Of a DNA stretch of 7,790 nucleotides, positions 5,548 to 7,790 are shown piece by piece (within the stretch, counting starts at the first letter, position 1; every line of letters starts with the position of its first letter). Source of the DNA: Campylobacteraceae bacterium (GTDB lineage: Bacteria > Campylobacterota > Campylobacteria > Campylobacterales > Sulfurovaceae); assembly GCA_027023325.1 (NCBI GenBank), contig JALVVQ010000260.1:1-7790 (forward strand). Reading direction: 5' to 3'. The notes beneath the pieces are model-generated. The model worked only from the letters and a program-made list of their open reading frames with translations. It made no database searches and was not told the DNA's origin. The position numbers and the translations under genes are program-made.

Positions 5548-6806
5548 AAACAGTCCCTATATGGGTCATCCTGAGTATAGCGCTATTTGCAACCCCACCC
5601 AAGCCTCCTTTGGCCGATACTGAGGATGCACTCATTATCAAGGCATTGCTCAATGAAGAGGCTGGGAAGCTGTCTCAAAGCAAGGCACTGTATGAGCTGC
5701 TCTATCGTGTGACGGGCAAAAAAGAGTACCTCATACAGTCTGCCAAAGATACCTTGCTCCAAAAGAGTGAACCAGATGAAACCATCAAAGACTTGGTTGC
5801 GTGGGTCAGTGCGCATCCACAAGAGAGAGATGTGGCGCTCTATCGTATGCTGGTGGCACTCTATATCCAACAAGGTTCATTGGTAGATGCAGAAAATGTG
5901 GCCGATGCCTATCTCTCGGTAGATACGCCTGTAGAGGATCAGATGGCGGTGGCATCTCTGAAGCTTGAGTTGGGAAAACCGGGGGAAGCGATAGTACTGC
6001 TGAAGAGCGCCTACCAAAAAGAAAAGGATGAGAAAATCCTTTTACAACTCTCCTCTATTTTGGGGAAAAACCTTCATCGTACGGATGAAGCTATTGCGTT
6101 GCTGGATGCCCATATCAAGGAGCACAAAGAAGCCTCTGTTGGTATCTACTTCAAATTAATTGAGTTGTATGCCAAAGAGAAGAATTTGGAGAGAGTAGAA
6201 GCGCTTTATAAACAACTTTATCAGAAAGATCCCCAAAAGTATTTTTTGCAAAAGATTATTGAGATCTCCCTGTATCGCCATGATATAGATGGTATCATCT
6301 CTTTTTTGGAGAAAAATCCAGGCAACGAAGAGATACTTTTTACTTTTTACAAAGAGAAAAAACAGTACAAAAAAGCTATTACAATTGCACAAAATCTTTA
6401 CAAAAAAACCCAAAGTGTCAAATGGCTGGCAGAAGAGGGCATGCTTGTCTATGAGCAGGCGAAGCAGTCTAGAACTATCAATCCGGCAGCATTGAAAACA
6501 ATGCATGATCTCTTGGAAGAAGCGTTGAGAAAAGGATTAAAAGATGCGCTCTATCTGAACTATTATGGCTACACACTGATCGATCATGATCTTGATATCG
6601 ACAGAGGTATTTCCCTGGTCAAAAAAGCGCTAAAGCAGGATCCTGCCAATACCTATTATCTGGATTCTCTGGCATGGGGATTGTATAAAAAAGGAATGTG
6701 TGCCAAAGCCTATACGATGATGAAGCAAGTGGTTGCCAAAGAGGGACTCACAGAAGAAGAGATCAAGATGCACTGGGATCTGATTAGAAAGTGTTATGTA
6801 AAATAA
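5529..6806 (+). CDS. Exported tetratricopeptide-repeat (TPR) protein
   Basis: The 425-residue protein begins with a basic-hydrophobic stretch, HIKTVPIWVILSIALFA (about 5-21), fitting a signal peptide or anchor; no lipobox cysteine is visible. The rest is helical and built of TPR-like units of about 34 residues: for example EEAGKLSQSKALYELLYRVTG (43-63), an AENVADAYLS unit near 120, and the last, best pair YLNYYGYTLIDHDLDIDRGI with the following YLDSLAWGLYKKGMCAKAY. The form YLNYxGYxL...YxLDSLAWGLYKKG resembles TPR proteins such as those with PEP-CTERM or outer-membrane assembly links, but I cannot name a partner. It probably serves as a periplasmic scaffold. The GTG at 5529 lies inside the YkgJ-family gene; a later start would lose the signal segment. 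trpC follows after 37 nt with its own promoter. Confidence 0.8.
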   Translation: MSWNHIKTVPIWVILSIALFATPPKPPLADTEDALIIKALLNEEAGKLSQSKALYELLYRVTGKKEYLIQSAKDTLLQKSEPDETIKDLVAWVSAHPQERDVALYRMLVALYIQQGSLVDAENVADAYLSVDTPVEDQMAVASLKLELGKPGEAIVLLKSAYQKEKDEKILLQLSSILGKNLHRTDEAIALLDAHIKEHKEASVGIYFKLIELYAKEKNLERVEALYKQLYQKDPQKYFLQKIIEISLYRHDIDGIISFLEKNPGNEEILFTFYKEKKQYKKAITIAQNLYKKTQSVKWLAEEGMLVYEQAKQSRTINPAALKTMHDLLEEALRKGLKDALYLNYYGYTLIDHDLDIDRGISLVKKALKQDPANTYYLDSLAWGLYKKGMCAKAYTMMKQVVAKEGLTEEEIKMHWDLIRKCYVK

Positions 6807-6809
6807 TAT

Positions 6810-6815
6810 TATAAT
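6810..6815 (+). promoter_or_regulatory. -10 box (TATAAT) for trpC
   Basis: A perfect TATAAT lies 4 nt after the TPR gene's stop and would start transcription near 6822, a leader of about 22 nt before the ATG at 6844. No good -35 is present at 16-18 bp, which is normal for this phylum. This suggests trpC is transcribed on its own as well as by read-through. Confidence 0.55.
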
Positions 6816-6843
6816 ACGAAAAATTTCAGACAATGGATAATGA

Positions 6844-7635
6844 ATGGCAGATATTTTAGATGAGATTATCAAAAAAACAAAAGAAGACTTAGAACAGCGT
6901 AAGAAGGATTTCCCCCTAGAGTGGCTAGGGCGTTCATTGGCGTACAATCCTTTTATGCCAAAAGATGTCATTACTGCACTCAAAGCAACCGAAGAGAATC
7001 CCTATCGCATCATTGCAGAGGTTAAAAAAGCCAGTCCGAGCAAGGGTATCATAAGAGAAGATTTCGACCCTATGGTAATCGCTCAAGCCTATGAAAAGGG
7101 TGGTGCCGATGCCCTTTCAATACTGACGGAGCCGCATTACTTTCAAGGAGATAAAGAGTACTTGGGGATGGTGCGACGCTATGTCAATATCCCGCTTCTG
7201 CGTAAAGATTTTATCGTGGATAAGTATCAGTTGGTCGAAGCACTGGTGTACGGTGCAGACTATGTCCTTCTTATCGCCCGATCACTTTCTCGCAAAGAGC
7301 TCAAAGAGCTGCTTCGGTATGCGCATCATTTGGGTATGGAAGTGCTGGTCGAGATTCATGATAAAGCGGATTTGATCAAAGCGATCTTTGCTGGCGCCAA
7401 CATCATTGGTATTAATCATCGTAACCTTGAGACCTTTGAAATGGACATGAAACTGAGTGAAAGACTTATCCCCCTCATTCCTAATGGAAAAATTATTGTC
7501 GCAGAGAGCGGTATCAATGATCACGAGACTGTGGTAGAGTTGAGCAAAGTAGGTGCTGACGCCTTTTTGGTAGGGGAGCATTTTATGCGCCAAGACGATA
7601 TTACAGCTGCGCTGAGGCAGCTAAAGTACGGCTAG
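6844..7635 (+). CDS. trpC: Indole-3-glycerol phosphate synthase
   Basis: TrpC closes the indole ring from carboxyphenylaminodeoxyribulose phosphate, the fourth step of tryptophan synthesis from chorismate. The 263-residue protein is a full single-domain TIM barrel, not fused to TrpF. The catalytic set is complete: Glu59 and Lys61 in IIAEVKKASPSKG, Lys121 in PLLRKDF, Glu170 in VLVEIHD, Asn191 in GINHRNLETF, and Glu221-Ser222 in VAESGIN. The phosphate-binding end is ADAFLVGEHFM (238-248). The ATG at 6844 begins the expected N-terminal helix (ADILDEIIKKTKEDL), though the ribosome-binding site is weak (GGATAA). No other trp gene is in the window, so the pathway is dispersed. An out-of-frame ATG at 6833 overlaps the start. 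Confidence 0.97.
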   Translation: MADILDEIIKKTKEDLEQRKKDFPLEWLGRSLAYNPFMPKDVITALKATEENPYRIIAEVKKASPSKGIIREDFDPMVIAQAYEKGGADALSILTEPHYFQGDKEYLGMVRRYVNIPLLRKDFIVDKYQLVEALVYGADYVLLIARSLSRKELKELLRYAHHLGMEVLVEIHDKADLIKAIFAGANIIGINHRNLETFEMDMKLSERLIPLIPNGKIIVAESGINDHETVVELSKVGADAFLVGEHFMRQDDITAALRQLKYG

Positions 7636-7647
7636 AGATTAATCTCT
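7634..7647. terminator. Palindrome over the convergent stop codons of trpC and the next gene
   Basis: AGAGATTAATCTCT is a perfect 14-bp palindrome that covers the end of the trpC stop (TAG, 7633-7635) and the whole stop of the minus-strand gene (TAA, 7641-7639). As RNA it gives a 5-bp stem with a TTAA loop. TTTGG follows on the plus strand (7648-7652), so it may work as a weak terminator for trpC. The stem is short and AT-rich. Confidence 0.35.
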
Positions 7648-7790
7648 TTTGGATCTATTTCTATTTCTATCGGAGCGATTTCGATTGCGATTTCGGTCAC
7701 CTCGATAGCCTCCACCACTGTTGCGTCTACCGCGATTGCCACTTCGGTTTCTGTCACTGCCTCTATTGTTATGCATGCGTTCAATGAGGC
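7639..7790 (-). CDS. Arg/Asn/Gly-rich C-terminal tail of a gene running off the right edge, probably a DEAD-box RNA helicase
   Basis: On the minus strand an open frame enters from the right edge and ends at TAA (7641-7639). It encodes LIERMHNNRGSDRNRSGNRG, then GRRNSGGGYRGDRNRNRNRS, and ends SKRD. Such basic, disordered RG/RN-rich tails bind RNA and are typical of the C-terminus of DEAD-box helicases (RhlE, DeaD and CshA types); some other RNA-binding proteins also carry them. Only the tail is visible, so no helicase motif confirms the call. The reading frame is preferred over the other two because it has this coherent composition and its stop fits exactly against the trpC end, leaving only 3 nt between the two stops. 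Confidence 0.6.
   Translation of the reverse strand, partial: LIERMHNNRGSDRNRSGNRGRRNSGGGYRGDRNRNRNRSDRNRNRSKRD

Noticed and set aside
5583..5873. A 96-codon minus-strand frame opposite the TPR gene
   Set aside because: It is an antisense shadow with no ribosome-binding site; the plus-strand TPR frame is coherent and continuous.
7655..7700. Short tandem units near the right edge as a CRISPR or satellite array
   Set aside because: The units are only about six bases, degenerate, and explained by RNR-type codons in a coding frame.
1..7790. Defence system, prophage or insertion sequence
   Set aside because: Every gene over about 100 codons fits a housekeeping family, there are no transposase, integrase or nuclease genes, and no terminal repeats or tRNA-adjacent attachment site.

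Overview
The window reads as ordinary chromosomal DNA of a Campylobacterota (Epsilonproteobacteria) bacterium. A marine sulfur-oxidiser of the Sulfurovum/Sulfurimonas kind is my best guess. The basis is the moderate GC content, tightly packed genes, AT-rich -10 boxes without a clear -35, and the run slyD - fabD - mtnN (pfs) - TtcA-like ATPase, which from memory matches the Campylobacter jejuni Cj0115-Cj0118 neighbourhood. No alignment was run, so the genus is an inference. I see no mobile element, CRISPR array, tRNA or rRNA.

Layout. (1) 1-449, minus strand: the N-terminal part of an exported DUF255/YyaL-type thioredoxin-fold protein, running off the left edge. (2) 450-592: a divergent promoter region with an 18-bp inverted repeat. 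(3) 593-1096: slyD, an FKBP-type prolyl isomerase with a Cys/His-rich tail. (4) 1097-1231: a spacer with two small hairpins and a probable fabD promoter. (5) 1232-3646: a tight three-gene run, fabD, mtnN (1-nt overlap) and a TtcA-like PP-loop ATPase (4-nt gap). (6) 3594-4400, minus strand: bpt, an aminoacyl-tRNA-protein transferase whose 3' end overlaps the ttcA-like gene by 53 bp, with a strong inverted repeat in the overlap. (7) 4401-4459: a short divergent promoter region with a perfect 16-bp palindrome. (8) 4460-6806: a second tight run, a TrmN6-like methyltransferase, a YkgJ-family Cys-cluster protein and an exported TPR protein (19-nt overlap). (9) 6844-7635: a stand-alone trpC with its own TATAAT box. 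(10) 7639-7790, minus strand: the Arg/Asn/Gly-rich C-terminal tail of a gene running off the right edge, probably an RNA helicase.

The genes are mostly housekeeping: fatty-acid synthesis (FabD), clearance of S-adenosylmethionine by-products and probably menaquinone synthesis (MtnN), tryptophan synthesis (TrpC), protein folding (SlyD), tRNA modification (TtcA-like and TrmN6-like) and N-degron tagging (Bpt, which uses aminoacyl-tRNA). I found no convincing new multi-gene system. The points most worth a second look are the altered Fe-S ligand set in the TtcA-like protein, the palindrome between bpt and trmN6, the overlapping convergent gene ends with a hairpin, and the exported DUF255 protein.
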